DNA of 42,089 bases from Vulcanimicrobiota bacterium (lineage in GTDB: Bacteria > Vulcanimicrobiota > Vulcanimicrobiia > Vulcanimicrobiales > Vulcanimicrobiaceae): contig JAFANA010000068.1 of NCBI GenBank assembly GCA_019232905.1, forward strand, positions 1 to 42,089. The letters run 5' to 3'. Shown one piece after another: positions 8,317 to 15,755 of the stretch (positions are counted from its first letter, which is position 1; every line of letters begins with the position of its first letter). Made by a program: the position numbers and the translations under genes. The notes beneath the pieces were generated by a model. That model was not told the origin of the DNA. It searched no databases and saw only the letters and a program-made list of their open reading frames with translations.

Positions 8317-8601
8317 ATGTTCGTTTTCGATCTGCAGCTTTTCGCGTCCAAGAAGGGCGCCGGTTCTACCCGTAACGGCCGCGATTCGAACGCTCAGCGC
8401 CTCGGCGTGAAGCGGTTCGGCGGTGAGCGCGTGCTCGCGGGCAACATTCTCGTGCGTCAGCGCGGGACCAAGTTCTACCCCGGCGAGAACGTCGGCATCG
8501 GTAAGGACCACACGCTTTTCGCGCTCATCGAAGGCACGGTCGAGTTTTCCGAGCGCCGCAACAAGAAGCAGATCAACGTCCGCCCGGTTGCAGCAGCGTA
8601 A
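8317..8601 (+). CDS. rpmA: 50S ribosomal protein L27 with a Prp-cleavable leader
   Basis: A 94-residue L27 that lines the peptidyl-transferase centre with its N-terminal tail. It begins [18 protein letters not shown], matching the extended L27 of Firmicutes and relatives (consensus x-LQFFASKKG), in which the cysteine protease Prp removes the leader between Phe and Ala to expose the functional tail. The core ([50 protein letters not shown]) is normal. The start codon agrees with that leader. Neither rplU nor prp, the usual upstream neighbours, is adjacent; insertion-sequence debris lies there instead. obgE follows as usual. Confidence 0.97.
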   Translation: MFVFDLQLFASKKGAGSTRNGRDSNAQRLGVKRFGGERVLAGNILVRQRGTKFYPGENVGIGKDHTLFALIEGTVEFSERRNKKQINVRPVAAA

Positions 8602-8624
8602 GCCGCCGCAACTTTTCTAAGTGC

Positions 8625-8656
8625 AGAGGGCCGATTGCGGCCCTCTTTCTATTTCT
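8625..8656 (+). terminator. Rho-independent terminator or attenuator between rpmA and obgE
   Basis: An 8-bp perfect stem (AGAGGGCC at 8625-8632, GGCCCTCT at 8639-8646) with a 6-base loop is followed by TTCTATTTCT. It ends 18 bases before the obgE ATG. It would stop most rpmA transcripts and leave obgE, nadD and the downstream lipoprotein dependent on read-through or an unseen promoter within rpmA. Confidence 0.7.
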
Positions 8657-8664
8657 GTAAACGC

Positions 8665-9930
8665 ATGCAATTCATCGACGAAGCCACGATCGCAGTGGCC
8701 GCCGGCAACGGCGGCGACGGCATTGTCGCATGGCGTCGCGAGAAGTACATCCCCAAAGGCGGACCCGCAGGCGGCGACGGCGGCCACGGCGGCAGCATTT
8801 ATCTTGAAGCGTCGCCGGAGCTTTCGACGCTTGTCGAGTTTCGTTTCAAACGTCAGTTCTCAGCCGACGCCGGCAAGGCCGGGGGCCAATCGAATAAGTC
8901 GGGACGCAGCGGCGAAGATTTGACGATTGAAGTGCCCGTCGGCACGATCGTGTACCGCGCGTTCGAAGGGAAATCGGAAGCGTTTCTTACCGATCTCGCG
9001 CACGCCGGCGATCGCGTGATGGTCGCAAAAGGCGGCAAAGGCGGCCTCGGCAATCAGCATTTCGCGACGAGCACGCGCCAAGCGCCGCGAATCGCCTATC
9101 ACGGCGAGCCGGGCGAGCGCTGTTCGCTGCGCTTGGAGTTGCGATTGCTTGCGGATTGCGGCGTCATCGGTGTTCCGAACGCCGGAAAATCAACGCTGCT
9201 TTCGGTCGTAACGGCGGCGCGTCCGAAGATTGCGGATTATCCGTTTACAACGCTCGAACCGCAACTCGGCGTCGTACGCGTGTCGGATGAAGAATCGTTC
9301 TTTATGGTCGACGTGCCCGGTTTAATTGAAGGCGCGCATGAAGGCGCGGGACTCGGCGATCAGTTTCTCAAGCACGTCGAGCGTACGCGCGCGCTCGTGC
9401 ACTTGCTCGACGGAGCAAAACCGCTCGACGAGATGCTGCACGATAAAGAAACGATCGAACGCGAACTCGGCGCGTGGAATCCAAAGCTGCTCGAAAAACC
9501 GGCGCTGCTGGTCGTCAGCAAACTCGACTTGCCCGATGCGCAAGATCGTCTTGCCGAGTTGCGCGAGCGCTTTCCGGACGTACGAGGAATCAGTTCCGCG
9601 ACGCGCGAGGGCGTGCAAGATCTCGTGTACGCGATTTGGCAAACGATCAAAGACGCGCCGATGCCGGAAGTCGTGACGCCGCCGCCGGCGCAAATCGAAC
9701 TGGTCCCGCGCGACGCTTACGTCATCACGCGGGAAGACGACGGAACCTTCGTGATCGCAGGCGAGCGGATCGAGCGCCTTGCATCGATGACGAACTTCGA
9801 TTCCGACGAAGGGCTCGCGCGCTTTGAACGAGCGCTTGCAAAGATGGGCGTCGAGAAGAAATTACGCGAACTTGGCGCAGCGGAAGGGGATACGGTCCGT
9901 ATCGGACAGTACGAGTTCACGTACTCATGA
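8665..9930 (+). CDS. obgE: Obg/CgtA GTPase
   Basis: A 421-residue essential GTPase involved in late 50S ribosome assembly and stress control. The glycine-rich Obg fold (1-160) shows NGGDGIVAWRREKY, KGGPAGGDGGHGG and AKGGKGGLGN. The G domain has G1 GVPNAGKS at 169-176, a TT switch I in PFTTLEPQLG, G3 DVPGLIEGAHEG and G4 SKLD. A C-terminal OCT domain (about 345-421) is present, as in Firmicutes-type Obg. I choose the ATG at 8665 because MQFIDEATIAVAAGNGGDG aligns with the family start; an upstream TTG at 8635 lies inside the terminator hairpin. No clear Shine-Dalgarno precedes it. It overlaps nadD by 4 bases (ATGA). Confidence 0.97.
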   Translation: MQFIDEATIAVAAGNGGDGIVAWRREKYIPKGGPAGGDGGHGGSIYLEASPELSTLVEFRFKRQFSADAGKAGGQSNKSGRSGEDLTIEVPVGTIVYRAFEGKSEAFLTDLAHAGDRVMVAKGGKGGLGNQHFATSTRQAPRIAYHGEPGERCSLRLELRLLADCGVIGVPNAGKSTLLSVVTAARPKIADYPFTTLEPQLGVVRVSDEESFFMVDVPGLIEGAHEGAGLGDQFLKHVERTRALVHLLDGAKPLDEMLHDKETIERELGAWNPKLLEKPALLVVSKLDLPDAQDRLAELRERFPDVRGISSATREGVQDLVYAIWQTIKDAPMPEVVTPPPAQIELVPRDAYVITREDDGTFVIAGERIERLASMTNFDSDEGLARFERALAKMGVEKKLRELGAAEGDTVRIGQYEFTYS

Positions 9931-10547
9931 AACTCGGCATCTTTGGTGGGACCTTCGATCCCATTCACAACGCGCATTTGTTCCTGGCCGAATCTGCGCG
10001 TCTCATGGAAAACCTCGATCGTATCCTCTTCGTACCGACCAAGCTGCAACACTATCGCAACTCGGCGATCGAGAGCGCGGAACATCGCTGCGCGATGGTG
10101 CTCGGTGCGATCGAATCGAATCCCGCCTTCGCTTTGGAAGATTCCGATCTGCGGCCCGACGCAACCGGGTTCACGGCAGATCTGCTGCCGCGCTTGCATG
10201 CGAAGTATCCGGGGTCAACGTTCACGTTCATCATCGGTGCGGACTCGCTTGCGAATTCCACCTGGGAACGGTTCCCCGACGTGCTGGAAAATCTGGAACG
10301 CTTCGTCATTGCGCCGCGCCCGGGCGTACGCGCCGAAGCGCTGCAGCGCGTGATCTCCGCGGTACCGAAGCATCTGCGCGAACGGATCGCGACGCTCAAC
10401 ATGCCCGAGCTTCCCGAAAGCGCCACATTGATTCGAACGTTGCTTTCGCAGGGACGAAGCGTACGGTATCTCGTACCGGAGGCGGTATGGCAGTATATCG
10501 TCGCCCACAGACTGTACGGCATTACGGCAGAACCTCTGCTGCGCTAG
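9927..10547 (+). CDS. nadD: Nicotinate-nucleotide adenylyltransferase
   Basis: A 206-residue enzyme transferring AMP from ATP to nicotinate mononucleotide in NAD synthesis. The nucleotidyl-transferase signature GIFGGTFDPIHNAHL is at 4-18 (the second His is in NAH rather than GH), with FIIGADSLANSTWER in the middle and the ATP-binding ESATLIRTLLSQG and VPEAVWQYI near the end. It overlaps obgE by 4 bases, a common obgE-nadD pairing. The rsfS gene that often follows is missing; instead a lipoprotein gene begins inside the nadD coding sequence. Confidence 0.96.
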   Translation: MKLGIFGGTFDPIHNAHLFLAESARLMENLDRILFVPTKLQHYRNSAIESAEHRCAMVLGAIESNPAFALEDSDLRPDATGFTADLLPRLHAKYPGSTFTFIIGADSLANSTWERFPDVLENLERFVIAPRPGVRAEALQRVISAVPKHLRERIATLNMPELPESATLIRTLLSQGRSVRYLVPEAVWQYIVAHRLYGITAEPLLR

Positions 10548-10939
10548 CGTTTGCGGCGCTTCTTACCGCATGTAGCGGCGGCGCGAACGATCCTCCGAAC
10601 AACGGCCGCATCTGCGCGGCCTACGCCACACAAGGCTCGCACGGCGAAGTCGTCGCGAGCGGCGTCGTACGTCACGTTCTCGGAACGCGTCGCGGCCCAA
10701 GCGGCGAGCACGAGGGCTTTTTACTGCAACTCGACGGCGATTGCGACTTACTCCTGCGCGTCGAAACCAATGTCGACCTGACCGGACCCGTTCCGTTGCA
10801 CGACGGAGAACGGGTCATCGTCAAGGGCGAGTACGAATTCGATCCGATGGGTGGTGTCGTGCACTGGACGCATCGCGATCCGCGCGGCCATCATCCCGAC
10901 GGCTACGTCAAAGCCGACGACGGGAAAGTCTACCAGTAG
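10487..10939 (+). CDS. DUF3465 lipoprotein
   Basis: A 150-residue protein starting at an ATG with a strong Shine-Dalgarno (GGAGG, 4 bases away) that lies inside nadD, so the genes overlap by 61 bases in different frames. After a basic start it has a hydrophobic segment and a lipobox LTAC at about residues 26-29, predicting lipid anchoring. The C-terminal half (GFLLQLDGDCDLLLRVETNV, VIVKGEYEFDPMGGVVHWTH, DPRGHHPDGYV) matches DUF3465, a small OB-like domain of unknown role with the hallmark GEYE...GGVIHWTHHDP. The family seems to be a periplasmic or surface protein; no function is known to me. Confidence 0.8.
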   Translation: MAVYRRPQTVRHYGRTSAALAFAALLTACSGGANDPPNNGRICAAYATQGSHGEVVASGVVRHVLGTRRGPSGEHEGFLLQLDGDCDLLLRVETNVDLTGPVPLHDGERVIVKGEYEFDPMGGVVHWTHRDPRGHHPDGYVKADDGKVYQ

Positions 10940-10955
10940 AGGAAGATGGCGCCAA

Positions 10956-11060
10956 GTGTCATCCTGAGCGCAGGTGCAACGCACCGGAGTCGAAGGATCG
11001 CAACGAGCGATTGAATCGAGGCGATCCTTCGACTGCGCTACGCTTCGCTCAGGATGACAC
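10956..11060. repeat. Nested palindromic repeat, copy 1
   Basis: A 105-base inverted repeat with outer arms GTGTCATCCTGAGCG / CGCTCAGGATGACAC and inner arms around TCGAAGGATCG / CGATCCTTCGA. It lies between the convergent DUF3465 and SulP genes. Its centre lacks the GCCCG terminator stem found in other copies, but the outer arms alone can form a large hairpin in RNA from either strand. Confidence 0.85.
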
Positions 11061-11082
11061 GTTGCGAGCGAGATGGAGCCAA

Positions 11083-11187
11083 GTGTCATCCTGAGCGCAG
11101 GTGCAACGCACCGGAGTCGAAGGATCGCAACGAGCGATTGAATCGAGGCGATCCTTCGACTGCGCTACGCTTCGCTCAGGATGACAC
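11083..11187. repeat. Nested palindromic repeat, copy 2 (tandem duplicate)
   Basis: The same 105 bases as copy 1, apparently identical, repeated 127 bases downstream. The preceding GATGGAGCCAA is also repeated (GATGGCGCCAA before copy 1), so the duplication includes flanking sequence. It ends one base before the SulP stop codon. Confidence 0.85.
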
Positions 11188-11188
11188 G

Positions 11189-13309
11189 TTACGAACCGAG
11201 CAGTGCGGTCAAGAATCCGTTTTGGTATTCCATGCGATCGCCGAGACCGCGAATGACCGCGGCGTGAAACGCTGTCGATGCCGCCGGCTCTTGTGCTTCA
11301 ATTTCATCGAGACCGTCTCGCGACAGTTCGTACGCCACGGTCGGCACTTCCGCAACGACGGTCGCCGAGCGCAGCATGTGCCGGTACAGACCGAGTTCAC
11401 CGATCGTCGCATGCGCACCGACGCTCATGATGCGGCGCGGCTCTTCGTCGCCGGCGATCACGGCGACGCGGCCGCTCTCGATGATGTACATCCGGTCGCT
11501 CGGCTCGCCCGCAACACACAACGCATCGCCCGTATCGAGCTCGACGCGTTTCATGTGGCGACGTACGAACGGCGCGACGTCGCTTCCTAATTGTTCGCTC
11601 AGCCAGAGGTCGATCGTCGCCGGCGTGCCGGCGCTCGAATCGACGAACCGCAACAGCTCGGTCTCGCACCACTCCAGCGCGAGATCGAGATCGTCGAAAG
11701 CAAACGGTCGTAAGTCGTCGGTCAGCGCGCCGTTCCACAACTGCGCGACGCGCGCGCGCATGCCCGCGACGACCACGCGGACGTCTGCAGACGGGTTCTG
11801 GTTGCGCAACAGTTTCGCGAATGCATCAGCTGCCGAGGAATCCAGACCGGTCACCGCCGTGAAGTCAAGGATGATCCATGCCGGCGACTCGATTGCTTGC
11901 GAGCACGCGAGCAGTTCTTGATAGATGCGATCGGCGATGCCGAAAAAAATGTATCCGCGCAGCTCGAAGATGCGAATGCGCGAGCCGTGTTCGATCAGCA
12001 TCTCGACTTCGCGCCGCGAGCGCAGGAGCCGCGAATGAATCGTCGCTGCGCTCGCGCGCCGTTTCACGGCATCGATTTGGCTATACCGGATCACAAAGGT
12101 GATGCAGCCCGCAGCGAGACCAACGAAGATGCCGGCGATAAATCCCGCCTTCACGACCGTGATTACGATCAGCCAAATCGTAATCGTATCGCCGATCGAA
12201 TGACGTCGAGGTGCGCGAATCAGCCAATCATATACGAGATTGCAACCGATCGCGATCAGCAGCCCTGCTGTCGCGAACACGGGAACGAACGCAATAGCGC
12301 GGTCCGGTCCTACGACGACGAGCAATGCCGCCGCTAGGGCAACCGCTCCTCCGACGGCTCGCGTGCGCGTGCCGAGGCCGTAATTCATCGAGCTGCGCGC
12401 GAAGGACACATACGAAACCATCGCACCAAAGCACGCGCTCACCATGTTCGCGATGCCGGCGACGCGGAGTTCGCGATCGAGATCGACATCGTGCCCGGTG
12501 GATAGTTCGAGGCCGCTCGAACTCATCAACAGCGTCGCAGTGGCGACGATCGCGACGACCAGCAGGTCGGGAATGTGCGCAACGACGACGCGCCAGTCGA
12601 CGTGCCCGGAACCGGTCCACGGCAGCCACGGCGACGGGTGCGGGAACGAAAACAGCCAGCCGTTCTCGCGCAAAACGTCGAGCGGAAGGTGAGCGAACCA
12701 CGCTCCGGCGAGCGTAGCAACGATGGCACCGGTGAGCACGGCCGAAATGGCCGCCGAGCCGAAGCGGCGCGACGACACGACGATCAGGACGCCAAATGCG
12801 ACGCCCACACCAATGTGCGCGGCTTGCGGCGAGTGCGCTGCAAGGACTCGTATCGCACCCGCTGCGACGAGAACGCCCGCTGCAGCGTTAAATCCGGCGA
12901 TCATGGGCTGCGGTATGTAACGAATGACCCGCCCCGCGCCGGCGCGCCCTAAAACGAAGAACAGCATTCCCGTGCACGCCGTCGCGAGCGTCACGATCAT
13001 CATCACGGTCGCGAACGATTCGCCTTTTACGGCCTGCGCGGAGGCGACGGCGGCAACGAGCGCGAGGACCGCGGTCGGATTACTGTCGGGTCCTCCGATC
13101 GCATAGGCGAATGCGCTGCGCAACGCAATGAACCCGCCGCCGATCGTGACGGCGATCAACGCGGAATCGATCGCGATTCCGACGCCGGCCGCGAGCGGGC
13201 CCGAAAAAATCACCGCGGCAAACGATACGGCCGACGCAAACACCAGCACGGCGACAACAAAAGCGTTGAGCGCCGGTACGAACATGCCCACCGGAACGCG
13301 GGAATTCAC
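11189..13309 (-). CDS. SulP-family anion transporter with STAS and cyclic-nucleotide-binding domains
   Basis: A 706-residue protein. Residues 1-about 410 are a SulP/SLC26 membrane domain with ten or more hydrophobic segments, including AIGGPDSNPTAVLALVAAVA, YIPQPMIAGFNAAAGVLVA and ACFGAMVSYVSFARSSMNYG. A cytoplasmic STAS domain follows (about 430-545; IFELRGYIFFGIADR, ILDFTAVTGLDSSAADAF). The C-terminal 130 residues form a cNMP-binding domain with a phosphate-binding-cassette-like IGELGLYRHMLRSATVVAE. Known SulP proteins move sulfate, bicarbonate or other anions; the substrate here cannot be read. The cNMP module suggests gating by cAMP or cGMP. The start is a GTG at 13307-13309. Confidence 0.9.
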   Translation of the reverse strand: MNSRVPVGMFVPALNAFVVAVLVFASAVSFAAVIFSGPLAAGVGIAIDSALIAVTIGGGFIALRSAFAYAIGGPDSNPTAVLALVAAVASAQAVKGESFATVMMIVTLATACTGMLFFVLGRAGAGRVIRYIPQPMIAGFNAAAGVLVAAGAIRVLAAHSPQAAHIGVGVAFGVLIVVSSRRFGSAAISAVLTGAIVATLAGAWFAHLPLDVLRENGWLFSFPHPSPWLPWTGSGHVDWRVVVAHIPDLLVVAIVATATLLMSSSGLELSTGHDVDLDRELRVAGIANMVSACFGAMVSYVSFARSSMNYGLGTRTRAVGGAVALAAALLVVVGPDRAIAFVPVFATAGLLIAIGCNLVYDWLIRAPRRHSIGDTITIWLIVITVVKAGFIAGIFVGLAAGCITFVIRYSQIDAVKRRASAATIHSRLLRSRREVEMLIEHGSRIRIFELRGYIFFGIADRIYQELLACSQAIESPAWIILDFTAVTGLDSSAADAFAKLLRNQNPSADVRVVVAGMRARVAQLWNGALTDDLRPFAFDDLDLALEWCETELLRFVDSSAGTPATIDLWLSEQLGSDVAPFVRRHMKRVELDTGDALCVAGEPSDRMYIIESGRVAVIAGDEEPRRIMSVGAHATIGELGLYRHMLRSATVVAEVPTVAYELSRDGLDEIEAQEPAASTAFHAAVIRGLGDRMEYQNGFLTALLGS

Positions 13310-13363
13310 GGTGCCGGGATGTTACCTGCCGCGCCCGCGGGCTCCCGTTTCAGACCGTAAACG

Positions 13364-13762
13364 TCAGTGCCGGCAGAGGATGTAGACGTCAAACACGGTG
13401 TCGCCGACGGCCCGGCCGTAATGCGGTTCCGTGGCAAGACCTTGCATCACCGAACCGGCCGGTAACACGCGCTCTTTCGCAACTGCATGATGTTTATCGA
13501 ATCCGATGACGAGCGTGCCGGACTGCACCATGTAAATCGCGGCGACATTGTTCACGTGCCACGGGTAGACGTAGCCGTTCGGAAATCTGTAGCGCACGAG
13601 GGTGTCGCACGCGTCCGGGTCTTTTCCGCGAAGCTGCGCGTAGGTCGCGCCCTTCGGGACACCCGGTCCCGCGATCGCCGTCCAGTGCATACCTTGCGGG
13701 AACGTGTAGATCGTTTGGGCGGCGACGGTGGCCGCCAAGAGCATAGCTTGAAAACCAATCAT
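13364..13762 (-). CDS. Secreted cupin-domain protein
   Basis: A 132-residue protein with a short signal peptide (MIGFQAMLLAATVAA, cleavage near AAQT). The mature protein looks like a single cupin barrel: YPWHVNNVAAIYMVQSGTLVIG (motif 1 with one His) and VLPAGSVMQGLATEPHYGRA (the second motif region, with a His). The usual pair of metal-binding His plus Glu is only partly present. One Cys occurs at CDTL and another at the extreme C-terminus (CRH). It reads in the same direction as the SulP gene, 54 bases upstream. Function unknown; it may be a small metal-dependent periplasmic enzyme or binding protein. Confidence 0.75.
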   Translation of the reverse strand: MIGFQAMLLAATVAAQTIYTFPQGMHWTAIAGPGVPKGATYAQLRGKDPDACDTLVRYRFPNGYVYPWHVNNVAAIYMVQSGTLVIGFDKHHAVAKERVLPAGSVMQGLATEPHYGRAVGDTVFDVYILCRH

Positions 13763-13814
13763 CTCGTCCCCGAGTCTACCGGAGCGCGCAAACGCCGTTG
13801 AGAATGAACGCCCG

Positions 13815-14408
13815 ATGCAGATCGTTCTTGCGAGCGCGTCTCCCCGGCGGCTCGAACTCCTTACGTCGCTTGGGCTCGACGTCCGCGTTCAGCCGAGCAA
13901 CTACGACGAGCCGGACGATCCCGACGCGACGCCGCTCGAACTCGCTCGCCGGCACGCGCGGGCGAAAGCCGCCGACGTTCGCGCGAGCCTGGGCGACGGA
14001 CAGGTGATCGTCGCCGCGGATACGGTGGTCGATCTCGACGGCACGGCACTCAATAAACCGCTCGATAGCACAGACGCCGTGCGCATGCTTTCTCTCTTAT
14101 CCGGGCGGCAGCATCAAGTCCATACCGCATTCGCACTGGCTCTCCCCGGGCGGGGCGATTTGGTGGAAGGCGACTCAACGACACAAGTGCGGTTTTATCC
14201 GCTAACCGCTGAAGAAATCGGTGATTATGTCGCGACCGGCGAGCCCATGGATAAGGCCGGTGCGTATGGGATTCAGGGCCGTGCGGCCGCCCTGGTTGAA
14301 GCAATTGACGGCGATTTTTATACGGTCATGGGCTTCCCGCTCGGTCGCTTCATTCGCACCTTGCAACGATTAGGTTTTTCTCTGCCGATAACGAAGAAAA
14401 CGCCGTAA
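13815..14408 (+). CDS. maf: Maf-family nucleoside-triphosphate pyrophosphatase
   Basis: A 197-residue house-cleaning enzyme hydrolysing non-canonical or pyrimidine nucleoside triphosphates to monophosphates. It opens MQIVLASASPRRLELL (the SASPRR signature), followed by IVAADTVVDLDG, NKPLDSTDAVRML, LSGRQHQVHTA and YGIQGRAAALVEAIDGDFYTVMG. All catalytic residues appear intact. Maf genes often sit beside mre genes, as here, and it probably heads the maf-mreC-mreD-mrdA transcription unit. Whether it acts on dTTP/UTP or on m7GTP cannot be settled by eye. Confidence 0.96.
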   Translation: MQIVLASASPRRLELLTSLGLDVRVQPSNYDEPDDPDATPLELARRHARAKAADVRASLGDGQVIVAADTVVDLDGTALNKPLDSTDAVRMLSLLSGRQHQVHTAFALALPGRGDLVEGDSTTQVRFYPLTAEEIGDYVATGEPMDKAGAYGIQGRAAALVEAIDGDFYTVMGFPLGRFIRTLQRLGFSLPITKKTP

Positions 14409-14440
14409 TTATGGCATCGTAAGGGGCACCGGGGGCCGTC

Positions 14441-15247
14441 ATCTTCACTTATCGCGACGAACGCAAGTTATTTGCGCTCATAACCGTCATTATAGTCGCC
14501 GCATTGGTTGCGATATTGCAGATCAATGCTGAGCGCTCGGGCAATGAAAGCCCGTTGACGACGGCGGTGATGAGTCTTGCCTCGTTCATCGAAACCGCGA
14601 CGAGCGTCGCGGTGAGTACCGTGCGCGGTGCCGGCACGTCGGTCGTCTCGATCCCGCAGCTCGAACGCGATAATAAAGACCTCCGCGCGCAAAATCAATC
14701 GCTGCAGCAAGAGAACACGCGGCTGCACGAGCTCGCCGCTCAGTACGCCGCGGAGACGAGCGTGCGCCCCGTCATCGACACGACGCCGAACGGCGTCGAA
14801 GCGCGCGTCATCGGCTTTCCGCCGGAAAACGAATCGCGCACGGTCACGATCGATAAGGGCAGCAGCAGCGGCATCCATAAAGACGACGGCGTACTCGGCG
14901 GCGGCGGCATCGTCGGGCGCATCGAGTCCGTCACACCGTTTGCCAGCAAAGTGGTCTTGATCACCGACTACACGAGCCGCATTCCGGCGGTGACACGGCG
15001 TGGACGTTATTGGGGTATCGCGCGCGGTAATCTCTCGAGTGTGCGCGTCGAGTACATCCCGCAAGATGCGAAGATCAAAGTTGGCGACGTCGTCGTAACC
15101 GGCGAAGGCCGCTCGTTCCACTCCGGTATTCCGATCGGTACCGTCGCCCGCATCGACCGCGGCGATGCAACGCTCTATCAAACTGCAATTCTGAAACCAT
15201 CCGTCGATATCGGCGCCCTCGATCGCGTTGTCGTTGTCCCGAAATAG
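14441..15247 (+). CDS. mreC: Rod shape-determining protein MreC (start codon uncertain)
   Basis: An elongasome scaffold with an N-terminal membrane anchor, a coiled coil (about 60-85, LERDNKDLRAQNQSLQQENT) and a periplasmic beta-barrel domain (RVIGFPPENESRTVTIDKG, GVLGGGGIVGRI, DYTSRIPAVTRRG, KVGDVVVTGEG, IPIGTVARI). The frame is open from 14423. The membrane segment LITVIIVAALVAIL and the preceding cytoplasmic residues IFTYRDERKLFA lie upstream of the first ordinary start codon (TTG 14504), and no ATG, GTG or TTG exists before it in frame except ATG 14411, which is followed by TAA at 14420. I place the start at ATC 14441 tentatively. mreB is not in the cluster. Confidence 0.85.
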   Translation: MFTYRDERKLFALITVIIVAALVAILQINAERSGNESPLTTAVMSLASFIETATSVAVSTVRGAGTSVVSIPQLERDNKDLRAQNQSLQQENTRLHELAAQYAAETSVRPVIDTTPNGVEARVIGFPPENESRTVTIDKGSSSGIHKDDGVLGGGGIVGRIESVTPFASKVVLITDYTSRIPAVTRRGRYWGIARGNLSSVRVEYIPQDAKIKVGDVVVTGEGRSFHSGIPIGTVARIDRGDATLYQTAILKPSVDIGALDRVVVVPK

Positions 15248-15755
15248 ATTACAACTCTCGCGTCCAATCGCTCCGACGTGGTGGGTTTCCGCGCTTTGGC
15301 TCATTGCGGCCGGGCTTTTGCAAGTCACGCTCGTGCATCTCGTCACGATTCGCAACGTCGTGCCGAGTCTCGTGTTTGTCGCCGTCGTTTGGTATGCAAT
15401 TCGCGTCGACGTCTGGCAAGCGGCGGCGTATGGACTTGCAGGCGGCTTACTCGAAGATGTGTTGGCGACCGGCACCGGCGCGGCATTTACGATCTCGACC
15501 GTGATCGGCGCGATCACCGCGCAGATGATTTCGCGCGGATTTTTCGCCGATTCGTTTCCACTCGTGGCGACGATTACCGTCGCAGCGACGTTCGTGCGTC
15601 AGCTCGTGTTTTGGGTCGTGTGGGGCTTCGAGGGCTATCCGCCGGGCCTTGCGACGATGCACTTTCACGAAGCCGTCATTGCGGCCGCAATGAACGCGGT
15701 CGTCATGATGCTCGTCATGATTCTTCTCCGGCGCTTTAGCGACAACTACGGATGA
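15228..15755 (+). CDS. mreD: Rod shape-determining protein MreD
   Basis: A 175-residue integral membrane protein with about five hydrophobic helices (VSALWLIAAGLLQVTLVHLV, VVPSLVFVAVVWYAI, TISTVIGAITAQMI, LVATITVAATFVRQLVFWVV, VIAAAMNAVVMMLVMILL). The conserved GLAGGLLEDVLATG loop is present. MreD works with MreC to couple the cytoskeleton to peptidoglycan synthesis. The start is a TTG at 15228, or possibly a second TTG at 15234; both overlap the end of mreC by about 15-20 bases, and the stop overlaps mrdA by 4. Identification rests on topology, the loop motif and context. Confidence 0.9.
   Translation: MSLSRNRLQLSRPIAPTWWVSALWLIAAGLLQVTLVHLVTIRNVVPSLVFVAVVWYAIRVDVWQAAAYGLAGGLLEDVLATGTGAAFTISTVIGAITAQMISRGFFADSFPLVATITVAATFVRQLVFWVVWGFEGYPPGLATMHFHEAVIAAAMNAVVMMLVMILLRRFSDNYG

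Noticed and set aside
8635-8664. TTG start for obgE ten codons upstream
   Set aside because: It lies inside the terminator hairpin and the added residues are not part of any Obg; the ATG at 8665 matches the family start.
10956-11187. Tandem repeats considered as a CRISPR array
   Set aside because: Only two units of 105 bases, each a large palindrome, with no spacers of regular length and no cas genes.
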